The notes under the pieces were generated by a model. That model made no database searches. It had not been told where the DNA came from and saw only the letters and a list, made by a program, of their open reading frames with translations. The position numbers and the translations under genes were made by a program. Positions 1 to 17,209 of a stretch of 64,000 bases of DNA are shown here, in pieces (the first letter of the stretch is position 1; each line of letters starts with the position of its first letter). This DNA comes from Pogonophryne albipinna (lineage: Eukaryota; Chordata; Actinopteri; Perciformes; Artedidraconidae): assembly GCA_028583405.1 (NCBI GenBank), contig CM053256.1:15964107-16028106 (forward strand), read 5' to 3'.

Positions 1-250
1 TATCGCACACTAATTGTCAGGAATAGAGTCTGTTGTGTTTCTCTCTGTTTTCTGTTTTGAGGCCCCAACATGTGCTCTGATATTTCCGAAAGTCAATAAT
101 GCATGCCCCAATTTGTGTGTCGCATTGCACTGGCACATGTGTCTCTGTCAGTGTGTCTGCATCTTTCATGTGTGTGTACATGCCCTGCATACATTCCTAG
201 TCACAAGTGTCTCTTTCAGCTCGTTTGTGAGCTTGTTTCTGTGTCACAAG

Positions 251-421
<171 letters not shown>

Positions 422-477
422 CGTACATGCCTGTGCTGTCTGATATAGTGTCTAGTTTCCATCAATGCTTAATTTAG

Positions 478-614
<137 letters not shown>

Positions 615-798
615 GTTCAGGAGTGACAGGACTCATCACTCTCTCATCCAGAAAGCCCTGTTATTAGAGTACCACTGTGTGTAGCCTACACACACAAACA
701 CACTGCCTTTGTATTATCTTAGTATATCATGCATTTTACCCATTCTGTTGACACCTACATGCATGTACCCTGGCTTTTTGGTTTCTAGCTGGAGCATG

Positions 799-799
<1 letters not shown>

Positions 800-837
<38 letters not shown>
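800..837. repeat. (CA)19 microsatellite
   Basis: This is a perfect CA run. It reads in the opposite strand sense to the two large GT arrays just upstream. Confidence 0.95.
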
Positions 838-840
<3 letters not shown>

Positions 841-3194
841 GTATGGACAAATGTTGCACAACAAGAACACTTGCACACAGGCACCAAAGCTTTATATTAC
901 CTGATCAAATGAAGCGTGTCTCACACACACTCACACACGCTAGCTTTGTATTATGTGATCAAATGATGCGTGTAGCTATGAAGCCTGCTACATCCATCCA
1001 GCAGTGCCCCATATTATTCTGCAGTCATCCATACTGTGTGACAGTTCTTTTGATGCTTTGTAAGCACATTTCCTCCCTGTGTATGTCAGTTACACTGCAT
1101 TGTTCTCCAATGAAATATGGATGCAATAACACTCTTTATGTTTGGGAGATCATCACTTACTATGAAATATTGAGGCGGGAACCATGGAAAGGAGATCATT
1201 ATTCACTTGGCATCATTCACTTCACTTGTTTCTAATAAAAGCAAGAGTTTCTGAATTCTCGTCTTAGTTGCAGCTGTTGGCAATTTGTCATCTGCACAGT
1301 GAAGTCCTTTTGATGCGAAACGGAGCGACTTTGGACACGAGACAAAATGCAAGGGAGGTTGAACATAAATGCACTTGCCTGTGTCCTCTCTCATTTATCA
1401 TGTCATTTCATTTAATTGCTTTAAGGGTTTTCCATTCAAGTGGTTCAGCTTGCATAAGAAAGGCGTTTATGTTTTGAGACCATGTGTTTTTATAATGGCT
1501 GAGATGCCACATTACAACATAAAGTGAAGTACCTCAGGATAAATCATGGGTTTGTTTTGAAAATGTGATGTTGACATCTTATATTAACTGGTTTCACTTG
1601 TACATCAAACTAAGGTCTTGCACACATATATTAAGAAAAATAAATGTAACTGTTAACATTTTTGTAAACCACTATTAAGAGTGTAAAGCTCAAGAAAATA
1701 TGAAGAATTTGCCTAATAGCAGTCTGATTTTAAAAACAATTATCAAATGCTGCATGGTTTGTAAGAGACAACAACAACAAAAATATATATATATATTATG
1801 CGTTTGGAAAGGTAGAAGTGCTTCTATATTGTATTGCCCAAATTAAATATTTTTTATTTGGATACTCAGATGTACTAATTTGTGAAAAACCTCCAAATGA
1901 CGCCACCCTACAATAAGTGTGTGTGCATCAAGTAAGCCTTATTGCTTAAGCAGAGGGATGAACCCATAAAACATTATTATTCGTGTCCTAATGGTGAAAA
2001 CTGTGACTGTTCTCTGTTCAGCACATCACTCTGTCCTGATGCAGTGGTCATTATTCTTAAAAAAACGGACGTGAGCCATAAGTTATAAAACAATGGATTA
2101 CCATCAACAGCATCTTGTGTACTGAAATAAAAAATACATGTTTCAGGCATCAGATATGATCCCCCAGGACCCAGTAAAGTAATAACGTGAACAAATAGCT
2201 GCTCTTCTCCTGTAGCTCGGTAATTATCCTACATGCTGAACTGAGAAAAAGTTTGGGAAACACATTCAACTTTAGACAGATTTCACAGAAGATGGGTTCA
2301 GTTCTAACAATCCCTTTTTTAATTTGTACAATATACACATCCATTGGTAGACGATTGAATTGATGCCAACAACTGGCATAAGTGTAGCTACTGCCGAGGG
2401 TCTTGACAGAAGCTAACATGTAGCAACTGACAGAGCTCCTCATTAGCCACCATCGCAGGCTGTGACCTTTTCATTTCTGCCTAATGAAGTGAATTCCTCA
2501 ATAACTTCTGCATCCATTACTTGGATAATATTGCTGGAAGTTCTGCGTGTGTGTTTGTATGGATAACTTTATATGGAGAAGCCGTCACATAAATCATTAA
2601 TTTTAATAAAGTGATTCTTTTTATGGAATCATTTGAATCATAAATATCAAAATCCAAAGCATGACTTTTCAATAAACCCACTCTACAGTGCCCCATTTTT
2701 TAATATGCAATAATGAAATGCAGGGAAATGTGAAGACAGAAGGGTTTTTTCATGGAGTGATTCCTCTCTGCTGAGGTTTGTTATCTGGGTGTAACAATTT
2801 TTTCATGCAAGCAATCAGTAAATTGTGGAGAGAAACCCTGACATAATTACAATGTTGATGTTTGTCAGGTGAAGCCCAATTTAGCTCAGACAATTTACCA
2901 TGCTGTCAGCGTGCTTCAAAACTGTTCCATTAAAAGTATCATCCTTTTTTCTCTGTGTGTTTTAGCTCATCATTTTTTACCCACTTCCCACTACATGTCA
3001 CTCACAGTGGCAGCAGCTTCTTCAGAGATTACAGCGACAATAACGTTGAAGGTGCAATTAAAATATTGAAAGGTTCAAAGCTTTGGCATGGCATTTACTT
3101 TAGCATTGACGTTAACTGACATAAAACATTAAAATGCTACTCTGTGTGTGTAGCTGGAGAGAGGAGGTGTTCTTAGCCCCGGGGCAGACACAGT
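838..3194. other. Unassigned non-coding stretch
   Basis: This stretch is AT-rich. I see no recognisable exon, RNA gene or transposon terminus. All open frames are short, and none shows a known domain. A short (AT)n patch lies near 1784. Confidence 0.6.
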
Positions 3195-3359
3195 GGCCGT
3201 TTCTTAATGTCGAGTAAAGCTGCTGCAGAACCACAAGTACTACGTCATCGAGTGGCGCCGAAGGACTGTTTAAATGCCCAGCATTCGTCGCCACTCGATG
3301 ACGTAGTATACTTGAAATAGTGGCTCTGCAGCAGCTTTACTCGACATTGAGAAACAGCC
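3195..3359. mobile_element. Fold-back MITE with long inverted arms
   Basis: The left arm (about 3195-3259) and the right arm (about 3286-3359) are near-complementary over some 65-70 bp, with a loop of about 26 bp. The outer ends read GGCCGTTTCTTAATGTCGAG and, on the other strand, GGCTGTTTCTCAATGTCGAG. The trinucleotide AGT flanks both sides (3192-3194 and 3360-3362), which fits a 3-bp target-site duplication of the PIF/Harbinger sort. It has no coding capacity. The superfamily is inferred only from the 3-bp duplication. RNA from it could form a long hairpin. Confidence 0.75.
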
Positions 3360-3579
3360 AGTAACACCAGTGAGTGACACTACCTTACAACAAAGGCCTG
3401 GCTTGTGAAATGTTAATAATGTTTGTGAGTATTTGTACGTACATGTGTGTTCCTGTGTCGCTGCCCCACCTTGACCCTGCTTTGTTTTGAAGAGACAGAG
3501 AAACAAGGTAATAAGTTGTTTTTCTATTTTCCCTCATCTTCTTCCTGTAAAAGTTAGTGCACTTTCTTGACTTGACTAA

Positions 3580-4920
3580 CTTCAGAATCAGAGATGGGTT
3601 TATTGCCAGGTAGGTTCACACATACGAGGAATTTGACTTGATGTCATGGTGCATACATAAAATATAAAACAAAAACTCTCCATATAAAACAAAACATCTT
3701 TAAGGACACTGTAATAAAATATAGATAGATGGCAATACAATAAAGCAGTAATTTACAGTGAAATAGAATGCAGTGAATTATAGAATATAAAATAAGAAAT
3801 ATGTGCAGTAAGCAGTATTTGAACATTGTGTGCATTAATGTAATGCATATATAGAGTCTACGTTGTGGCTGAGGTAAATAGTCAGTGGGGGGGCCGTGCC
3901 TTGTTTATGAGGCCAGTAGCGGAGGAGAAGAAACTGTTCAGGTGGCGAGAGGTGTTGGTCCTGATGGAGCGCAGCCTCCTGCCAGAGGGGAGGGGGCTGA
4001 ACAGTTTGTGTCCAGGGTGGGAGGGGTCGGCCACTATCTTCCCTTCCCGCCTCAGGGGCCTGCAGGTCGTGGAGGGATGGCAGACTGCAGTCGATCACCT
4101 TCTCTGCAGAGCGGATGACACGCTGCAGCCTGCCCTTATCCTTGGCTGTGGCTGCAGCGTACCAGATGGTGATGGAGGAGGTGAGGATGGACTACATGAT
4201 GGAGGTGTAGAAGTTCACCATCATCGTCTTTGGCAGGTTGAATTTCTTCACCTGCCTCAGGAAGAACATCCTCTGCTGGGCTTTTTTGATGAGGGAGCAG
4301 ATGTTCTTCTCCCGTTTGAGGTCCTGGGCGATGATGGTGCCCAGGAAGCGGAAAGACTCCACAGTAGTTACTGGGGAGTCACACAGAGTGATGGTGGCGG
4401 GTGGGGCTGCGTACTTCCTAAAGTCCACAACCATCTCCACTGTCTTGAGAGCGTTGAGCTCCAGGTGGTTGTCCCCACACCAGGTCACAAGATGGTCCAT
4501 CTCCCACCTCTAGGCAGACTCGTCCCCACCAGAGATGAGTCCGATGAGGGTGGTGTCGTCTGCGAACTTCAGGAGCGTGACAGACTGGTGACTGGAGGTG
4601 CAGCTGTTGGTGTACAGGGAGAAGAGCAGAGGGGAAAGAACACGGCCTTGAGGGGAACCGATGCTGATGGTCCGGGGGTCAGAGACGCGTTTCCCCAGCC
4701 TCAAGTGCTGCTTCCTGTCAGACAGGAAGTCTGTGATCCACCTGCAGGTGGAGTCGGGCACGTGCAGCTGGGAGAGCTTGTCCTGCAGCAGAGACGGGAT
4801 GATGATGTTGAAGGCGGAGCTGAAGTCCACAAACAGGATCCTGGCGTAGGTTCCTGCTGTGTCCAGGTGCTGGAGGAGGAAGTGAAGGGCCATGTTGACA
4901 GCGTCGTCCACAGACTTACA
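3580..4920 (-). mobile_element. 5'-truncated Rex1-like LINE with 3' UTR
   Basis: On the minus strand this holds the C-terminal half of a non-LTR reverse transcriptase, followed by an AT-rich 3' UTR. The UTR ends near 3580 in an AATAAA-containing tail with ATTCTG repeats. The 5' boundary near 4920 lies just before the peptide VDDAVNMALHFLLQHLDTAG, and upstream sequence is unrelated, as expected from 5' truncation during target-primed reverse transcription. The peptide style and 3' end match Rex1/L2-type fish LINEs. The exact clade within the jockey superfamily is not certain. Confidence 0.85.
4050..4920 (-). pseudogene. Reverse transcriptase remnant (Rex1-like)
   Basis: In order on the minus strand I read FVDFSSAFN (RT motif A region), SPQGRVLSPLLFSLY (motif B), LLKFADDTTLIG (catalytic motif C), then TVESFRFLGTIIAQDLK and FFLRQVKKFNLPKTMM (thumb and connector). 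Two in-frame stops break the frame. One at 4510-4512 follows GGDESA. The other at 4192-4194 follows FYTSIM. The same frame then resumes with SILTSSITIWYAAATAKDKG and later DCSLPSLHDLQ, before a frameshift near 4050. The catalytic Asp pair is still present, but the N-terminal RT motifs and endonuclease are missing. It cannot make an active enzyme. Confidence 0.88.
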
Positions 4921-5620
<700 letters not shown>

Positions 5621-5851
5621 ACATGAGTCTTCATGCCAGCTTCGTCCAGGCATTTATTTTTGGTGGCCCTTGTGCCTGCATTCAGTGATTGTTGTGTTTT
5701 ATCTGCACACATACACTCACACACAAAAACACACACACACACCCCGTTGTTGGTGCAAAGCAAACTGGGAATTCACAGTCTGCCGTGCAAGGGAGAGATT
5801 GTCTCTATTGAGTGTCTTGGTGGCTTGCCAGCTCTGTGTGTATGTCTTTGT

Positions 5852-7604
<1,753 letters not shown>

Positions 7605-7790
7605 AGCCTAATGGCTTTGGCGATCCCCTGATGTTCACGGTGGTGCAACCATGAAATTGACATTTTCCGGTTAAGTTGAAATATCTTGACAACTCCTGGA
7701 CGGATTGCCATCAAATTTGATACGCACATTCATATTCCCCTCTGTATTAATTACCATGATTTTACTAATCCCCGTAGTGTTCATCTAGAT

Positions 7791-8551
7791 CAGTGGTTCC
7801 CAACCTGGGGGGTGCTCCCCCCTTGGTCGCAGGGGGGGCCTCAGATGATTTGAGGCATATAACTGTAACGCAATACATGATTGTCACTAAAAGCCTTGTC
7901 TCTACATTACAATAAAATACAAAAAATAATTGATTAATTAATTTTAATAACAATTCAAGTTAGTAGCTATTATAGGCATAAAAAGACAGAAATGTATAAT
8001 TCTTTCTTTAATATAAATGTTTCTTCTGCCCGTAAAGTGTCCAAACCAGGCTTTTCTGGATAAGCACATTTTTAAATCATAGTCATTGTCCATGCCGGTT
8101 TCAGTTGGATTATTCGTCACAGTTGCTCCGATCAGATCGGTCTCCTCCATTTTGTAGATTATTTACGACTTTTGAATCCACATAAACACATCGTCAAAAT
8201 CCGGTTTACTTTGAGCATGTGTTTTAAACAGTTTAATCCCTTTGTGAATTGTTTCCACTTCCGCCGTCCTTTAATTTCTTCATACAGCGGGAATCCAAAC
8301 GAATTAATCCTGAGTCCAATAACCATCAAAGTCACTCCAATAGTGCTCCTTAATTACGCTTTCATCCTCCTTTAACAAAATACTTCACATTCATCCAGTT
8401 TGTGACAGCAGTTGTAGCATTTTTGAGACTTTTAAACTTGAATTACCGCTGTTTCCCCCCTGTGTGTGTGTGTGTGTGTGGGGGGGGGGGGGGCAAATTC
8501 TAACAGGAGTCATTTGGGGGGGCTCTTGGGGAAAAAGGTTGGGAACCCCTG
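7791..8551. mobile_element. hAT-type MITE with target-site duplication
   Basis: The left end is CAGTGGTTCCCAACCTGGGG. The right end, read inward on the other strand, is CAGGGGTTCCCAACCTTTTT. These are classical hAT-type termini. Flanking 8-mers are atctagat (7783-7790) and ctctagat (8552-8559), with 7 of 8 positions equal, as expected for the 8-bp hAT duplication. The 761-bp interior has no transposase. Near the right end it carries (GT)10 followed by 14 G. The open frames inside are not recognised. Confidence 0.85.
8461..8493. repeat. (TG)10 followed by G14
   Basis: This is a short TG run running into a G homopolymer, inside the right part of the hAT-type MITE. Confidence 0.95.
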
Positions 8552-8745
8552 CTCTAGATCACCATCAGATAACAGCTACTGACATTTTCACCATTATCAT
8601 TTGTACGTTGTGTTGAAATCTTATATTTGAAAGTGAGCACACTAACAGATTAAACTAAGATGTAAATATGACACCGTATCAGCATGCTGACATTCACATG
8701 TAGTGCTCTGGACAGACACACAGAGGCATGTTAAACCTCATCTAA

Positions 8746-9722
8746 CTCAACACAAGCGAATAACATATATTTATGATGTTGTTCTTACTCTTTGTAAGTT
8801 TATGTTACCCTCCTCTATGTGTTCTAATACTTTGACACACCCATGTAATTAACAACACAATTTCTTCTCCGTAAGGGCTTATACTAAATGTAGCTCCCTC
8901 TCATATTAGGACATGACCTTGTCATAAAATCTTTAGAATGGAGGAAGAAATCGATGTAAAGTCATGTTTGGACTCCGGAAAGAGGCTGTCAAGTGATGTT
9001 TGATGGAATTATAAAGACAGACACTCACACACTGAGGGTTAGGAGATCCTATAAATGATGGTGGAACTAATCTATTGGCTGCTAATTAGAAATGAGCGAT
9101 AGGTAAGGAAGTGGAATAGATGTGATCATGGGGGGGAGGGAAAAATGATTTGAGAAAGAGCTTTAAAAGGGCAATAAAAGTAAAAGCGAGAGAGAGAACA
9201 AGAGTCACAAGCTTGAGACCTCTGGCAGTTTCCTGCCAAGACTGACTAATGACAACCATCACTAATTGAAGACATGTCACACTGCTGAACCACATCACAG
9301 TCAGATGTTCAGAGTGAATGGGCTTTTTCAGGGATGATGACTCAAGTGTTGATTACTTGCATCATGTCTCAGATTTGACTTCAAAAGCATCATGTGGAAA
9401 TGTATTTAAAGATTGTGTTCACATGAACTCCCAACTAATAAACAGTGCATGTATTATTTCCTCTGTAAGAACAACTTCATAAGTTGAACCGTGCAAACTC
9501 TATGAACAGTATGTCCTTACAAGAACTCTGCTGTTTTTCTCAGAAGCCAAGTACATATTAGTCCTGCAGAGAGGAATTAGATATTGCCAGTTTAGTGTGT
9601 TCTTCAGTAATCAGTGTTGAGAAACGACTGCTGACACTCTTTCTCATTAGAAACAAGAATGAAAATATGCTCCACCTTTAAGTGCAGACCTTAGCTTTTG
9701 CTTTAAATGTATTCTAAAACTT
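8746..9722. other. Unassigned stretch
   Basis: I see no supported gene or mobile element. Confidence 0.5.
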
Positions 9723-10712
9723 AGGCAAGGCAAGTTTATTTATATAGCACCTTTCAACACAAGGCAATTCAAAGTGATTTACAAAAATGAAAGACATTAA
9801 GAAAATGGCATTTAAAAACAGATAATAAAATAAACATTACAAGAAAAAATACATGAATAAAAGTTACAGTGCAGTTTAAGATATGAATAGTTCAATTAAA
9901 AGCAGCGGCAAAAAGAAAAGTCTTCAGCCTGGATTTAAAAGTAATCAGAGTTGCAGCGGACCTGCAGGTTTCTGGGAGTTTGTTCCAGATATTTGGAGCA
10001 TAATAACTGAACGCTGCTTCTCCATGTTTTGTTCTGACTCTGGGGACAGAATCGCTGTGAACGCCGCGGGGCAGCCCTAACGCGGCGCAGACGGACCCAG
10101 TGGAATACAGGGGTTACAGTAGTCGAGTCTACTGAAGATAAAAGCATGGACAAGTTTTTCCAAATCCTGCTGTGACATTAGTCTTTTAATCCTAGATATA
10201 TTCTTTAGGTGATAGTAGGCTGATTTAGTAACTGTTTTAATGTGACTGTTGAAACTCAGGTCAGAGTCCATGACTACACCTAGATTTCCGGCTTTATCTG
10301 TTGTTTTGAACATTGCAGACTGAAGCTCAGCCCTAACTTTTATATGTTCTGTCATGGCTCCAAAAACCATTACCTCAGTTTTATCTTTGTTTAATTTGAG
10401 AAAGTTCTGACACATCCAGTCATTGATTTGTTCAATGCACTTACTCAGTGTTTGAATTGGAGCATAGTCTCCTGGTGAAATGGTTATGTAAATGTGGGTG
10501 TCATCTGCATAGCTATGGTAACTTATTTTGTTGTTCTTCATTATCTGAGCCAGTGGTAGCATGTAGATGTTAAAGAGAAGAGGCCCCAAGATGGAGCCTT
10601 GAGGAACCCCACATCATATTTGTCAACTCAGATGTGTATTTACATATAGAAAGTTGTTTCTGTCCTTTAAGTAGGATTCAAACCAATTTAGAACTGTCGC
10701 TGAAAGTCAACT
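9723..10712 (-). mobile_element. L2-like LINE fragment, internally deleted
   Basis: On the minus strand the element runs from a reverse-transcriptase segment (near 10712) to a 3' UTR. The UTR ends in GTGCTATATAAATAAACTTG, a usual fish LINE tail. The frame ends at 9892-9894 after the C-terminal peptide FKSRLKTFLFAAAFN. Both the 5' truncation and a deletion in the middle are visible. Confidence 0.85.
9892..10710 (-). pseudogene. Reverse transcriptase remnant (L2-like)
   Basis: Minus-strand peptides in order are VLNWFESYLKDRNNFLYV, GVPQGSILGPLLFNIYMLPL (motif B), YHSYADDTHIYITI (catalytic motif C), LKLNKDKTEVMVFG, GNLGVVMDSDLSFNSHIK and FIFSRLDYCN. A stop lies in the link between the first two. 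After SRLDYCN the family normally continues with QLIQNAAAR and LHWLPV blocks. Here the sequence jumps within about 60 bp, in another frame, to HGEAAFSYYAPNIWNKLPET and the C-terminus. I estimate roughly 80-100 residues are missing, so the gene is dead. Confidence 0.85.
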
Positions 10713-13700
10713 TACTTTAATTGTTAGCTCAGGGGAAACTACTTGACATGTCCATCTGACCTACCATTCCTTTCCAGTTTGAAGGTGAAAAGGACAGTCC
10801 AGTGACAACCCAGCGTGTAGTATGGTGTCCATTGAGGTGTAATAAAAGTTCATTTTTGTGTCTGAGTGAGGAGAGAGCTGCCAATCACATATTGTACAAC
10901 CTACTCAAAAAGAGGTCCCATGTATCTGTGTTGCTGCCAGATCACAGGTAAAAAACTTAGACTCCTACTTTGCATGTGAAATAGCTTAGTCAGGTCTTTT
11001 CCAAGCTAATATTATTTTCCCCAAGTGTAATTTATTGATTTTCTTTCATATGAAGTGAATTAGAAAAGTCAAGACTTGGCCTGGTCTGAACGTTATAATT
11101 CAATTTACTTGAGCAATCAAAAACTTCAACATATGATTTTAAAACATTATTTTTTTTATATTTTGGTGCTAACCTCCAAATGTACAGCAACATATTGACA
11201 CCCAAATCATAACCATGCTTTTGCTTTGCTGGGATAAAACAATGCCAGTAAATGTATGTATCAAGACAACATCAAAGTATCTCATCATATTGACAAATGC
11301 ATCTCTATAAAACATGAATATTCTTATCTGAACATTTTGCTTACTTACTCTCCAATCCACCCTGATGATGTTCTCTACCTTGGTCATCATTAATAAGAGT
11401 CCCCTGACATAAAGTCATTGACTGGTACATGGAGGCATCTGTATCTTATAGAGAGATGCGGCATGTTGCATAACAGCTTTCCAGCAGCAACCATCATTTA
11501 TCACCCCCTCTCCCCCTACTATACATCAGTCCTTCTCCTGTTTTAATTTGTTTACGTTGTTACTTTTACATCTTTCTTCCTTCTTCCTCTCTCTAATCTG
11601 TCTCTATCTTATTTTTAGTTACTGTCAGACTACATTTCTAGACTTTAAGTCTGCTTTTTAAAATGTTGTTTTTATGTGAGAAGCATCCACATAGCGTTTT
11701 TTTGAGAACTCTGTCCACCGTTAAACACACAAGCAACATGAAAACAAACAGCCAAACTCTTGTTCTTCACCCTCATTTTAATTGACATGATCACAACTGC
11801 ACATCCCTGGCAAAAATATAGGGGAATTAAATGTCTTGACCCGAGTTGGGCTAGCTTAGGTTGTTGTTTGCAAAAGCTTCGTTAACCTGGAAAACACTAA
11901 AAAACAAAGCAAGGGTTTTAAGATTTACACATTCTGCCATTCTGGACAACGGGCTGAAATGGAGACGAAGAGATGCATTTAAAAATGTAACAGGCCTAAA
12001 GTGGACGCACTGTGAGAAATAGAGAAGCTTACCTGCCCCCATAATCCCCCTGTGGAGCGCCAGCCGGTCCACTTACAACACAACACACTAACTTATAGCT
12101 AAAGTACTTCTCTGGAAGGCCCTGATAAGAGCGAGCTTTTATTTAATAGACCTCTTCACCTCATGTGTTTGTCAGAGTGAGAGAGTAGAGCTGTCACAGG
12201 TTAAAAATGACTTAATATCACTACTAATTTTACACACGTGGAAGCCTTTCATGCCTGTTTTGCTTCTGCTTTAGAAGATTTATCTTTTTGTTTCCGAGTT
12301 GAATGTAGCGTTCTCTGACAGTTTGTGTGGCAGGCTGTCTCTCCCCACACGTCGCAGAACAACAATCACACGTATAGAGTCGAGAAGTAATTCACAGGGC
12401 AGCCTCACAGCGAGAGGAGTCAGAAACAAAAAATGAACAAAAGAAGAAAAATAATAATGGCATCCAAGTGCCCTTAAGACATTTCCATCACATTTTATTG
12501 TCATGGGGTTTTTCACTCTGTGTTTTTCTCTCTTTTATCACTAACGCTGTCTTTGCTCTTCCTTGTTCATTTCCTCTTTACTTTCTTCCTCTCTTCCCTG
12601 CTCTTTCCTTTTCTCTTCCTCTCCTGGCCGTCTTCTTCTTTCTTGACAGCTCCAGTTAATTTAATGTCAGCTGAGCCAGCTCGCCTCATCACTGTGAGAC
12701 AAACAGACCTGAGCACAGTGTGAGAGCGTGAGAATGAGGGGAGAAAGAGAGGATAGGCACAGACAGAAAGCAGAAAATCAAGATCATGTAATAACGAAAA
12801 ACAAGTATATTAAAACAAGTCAAACCCCAAAAATAAATGAATCAATAATGTATAACAAAGTTTAAAACTGTCCGACTGGCAGCACTGACACACCACAGTT
12901 TGCTCTCCCCCAATCCTTTGCCTTTTACAGAAGAGGCAATTACAATTTCACAGGTTGAAATTAAAATCCCCCGTGGTATGTGTGTCTATGTATTTCTGTG
13001 TGAGTGTGCATGTGTGTACTCCATGAGATAGAGCAGGCTGTCAAAGTGATTTCAAGCTGTTTATAGCCTAAGCTCACAAAATGGATCCTCGTGCAGCAAA
13101 AAGGGGGAAAATAATCTAAATCTCCTCTCCCCCCTTTCTTTAAAAAAGAAAACTAATTCCTTGAATATTAATTGCCTGGCTTGACGATCGGCTTATTTGT
13201 TTGTGATGAGGCTGCAAAAGAAAAGTACCCATAATCCCTGTCTTTATTTCTCCCTCTCTCTCATGCTGTCTACTGTCTGCTTTAATCTTCCCTTTTGCCC
13301 CTTTCCTTTGCTCTATCTTCTATCATCCTCTTTCGTGGTGCATGTTTATTCTCCCGTAGATTTTTTTTCTTAGGTAGAAAGAGAAGCATCTAGGAGTCGA
13401 TGCCGCAGTGTCATCTAATGTCTATGTTCTAACATATAATATCTGGTCATACTTTATTTACATCCCTCAAGATTTATGGCCCACGTCAGGTTTCGTTTTC
13501 AAGCCCCAGAGTGCAGCTTGATTTATTCCCATTATAATAGTATCTCCCCTTTCCAGTTCCTCTCTCAGATTCCTTACGGCATACTGAAGGCTACAAGCGC
13601 CATATAATCTCTCTGAGTGTTTGTATCAGTCATCAGCGTTTATAGGATATCAACCTTTATTCATCCAGGGAAAGTCAACTGAGCACACTGAGCTTTTATT

Positions 13701-14282
13701 ACAGCAACACTGCTTCACATTCACAGCTAAGGACTGCAGAGTGTACTTACTCCTGTTGTTAACTGAATCCTAAACGCCTGGCTGAAGAGCACTGTTGCTA
13801 GTGAAGGATGGAAGAGGAGAGATGGGAACAAGACATGAGTTCATTTTTTATTTGATTTGACAAATTTGACTTATTTAGTGGCTTTAAAGAGACCGACCAC
13901 TCTGCAACCTGTGGATGTGCCTCTCCACAGCTCTGACATGGGGTTGGATCTCCATTAGATATTTTTAAAGTAATCATGCCCTGTGTGATTTTCACAAATT
14001 CACCATGATGCCAATGTGACTTTTAATTTACCAACATAAAAATTGCCTATATGTGTTTGTAAAACCTTCAATAAAAGTTCAAAACAGTATGCATGTAGCA
14101 GCTGCTGAAACACTTGGCCATGCTATCCTAACATTTTGAGATAAAATGATTCGGGAAGAAAACAATTTAGGAAGAGGAGCGATGGTTCTTACTTGACTAG
14201 TATTTCTAGATTGATTAAGACTCATGATATTAACTTACTTGGCTTTCTATAATCAGTTTTTATTTAAGCTCTTCACCTGATT
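10713..14282. other. Unassigned non-coding stretch
   Basis: No exon is supported. A pyrimidine-rich block (about 12550-12650) ends in a splice-acceptor-like ttgacag, but no matching donor or coding exon follows. Short GT-rich patches occur near 12978. Nothing else is recognisable. Confidence 0.5.
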
Positions 14283-14436
14283 TCAGGGCATGCCAGCGCT
14301 GATGTTCCCTGTATAGAGTCTCAGGCATGAAGTTGCATCACCAACATTTTTGGTACGCGTATTCATTGCCATTTCTACAGTGTAGCTTTGTGCATATGAC
14401 AATAAAACCTTTGAATCTTGGATCTTGAATCTTGAA
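14283..14436 (+). mobile_element. LINE 3' end with heptamer tail
   Basis: The stretch near 14395-14436 reads GACAATAAAACCTTTGAATC, followed by short repeats of the gaatctt/gatcttg type. That is the 3' terminus of a Rex1/L2-type LINE. The body is too decayed to identify, so the left edge is a guess. Confidence 0.55.
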
Positions 14437-14502
14437 TGTACAACCGTGGATATGTTCTCACTGACATTAGCCTCAACAACATGTCCTCCCTGTCTGTGGA
14501 GT

Positions 14503-14522
14503 GTGTGTGTGTGTGTGTGTGT
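14503..14522. repeat. (GT)9-10 microsatellite
   Basis: This is a short perfect dinucleotide run. Confidence 0.9.
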
Positions 14523-15922
<1,400 letters not shown>

Positions 15923-16029
15923 GTTGAGTAATATCGTTAAATATTAATCTAATATTAGATGCTGGACGATTAGTAACAGCCCATTTTGCTGACCTGTGTT
16001 TTCTGCTTTCATGCTCCATGCAGTACATA

Positions 16030-17209
<1,180 letters not shown>

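Larger units (their letters stand above)
7605..8745. repeat. Old interspersed fish repeat, split by a MITE
   Basis: The sequence from about 7605 to 7790 resumes at about 8560. It contains phrases I associate with a very common old teleost repeat, such as GGATTGCCATCAAATTTG and CAGCATGCTGACATTCACAT. The hAT-like MITE at 7791-8551 interrupts it. The assignment rests on memory of the family, and the edges are approximate. Confidence 0.45.

Noticed and set aside
12651..12723. Possible exon after a pyrimidine tract ending in ttgacag
   Set aside because: The acceptor-like signal is good, but no coding match, no clear donor and an early stop follow. C/T-rich tracts are frequent here.
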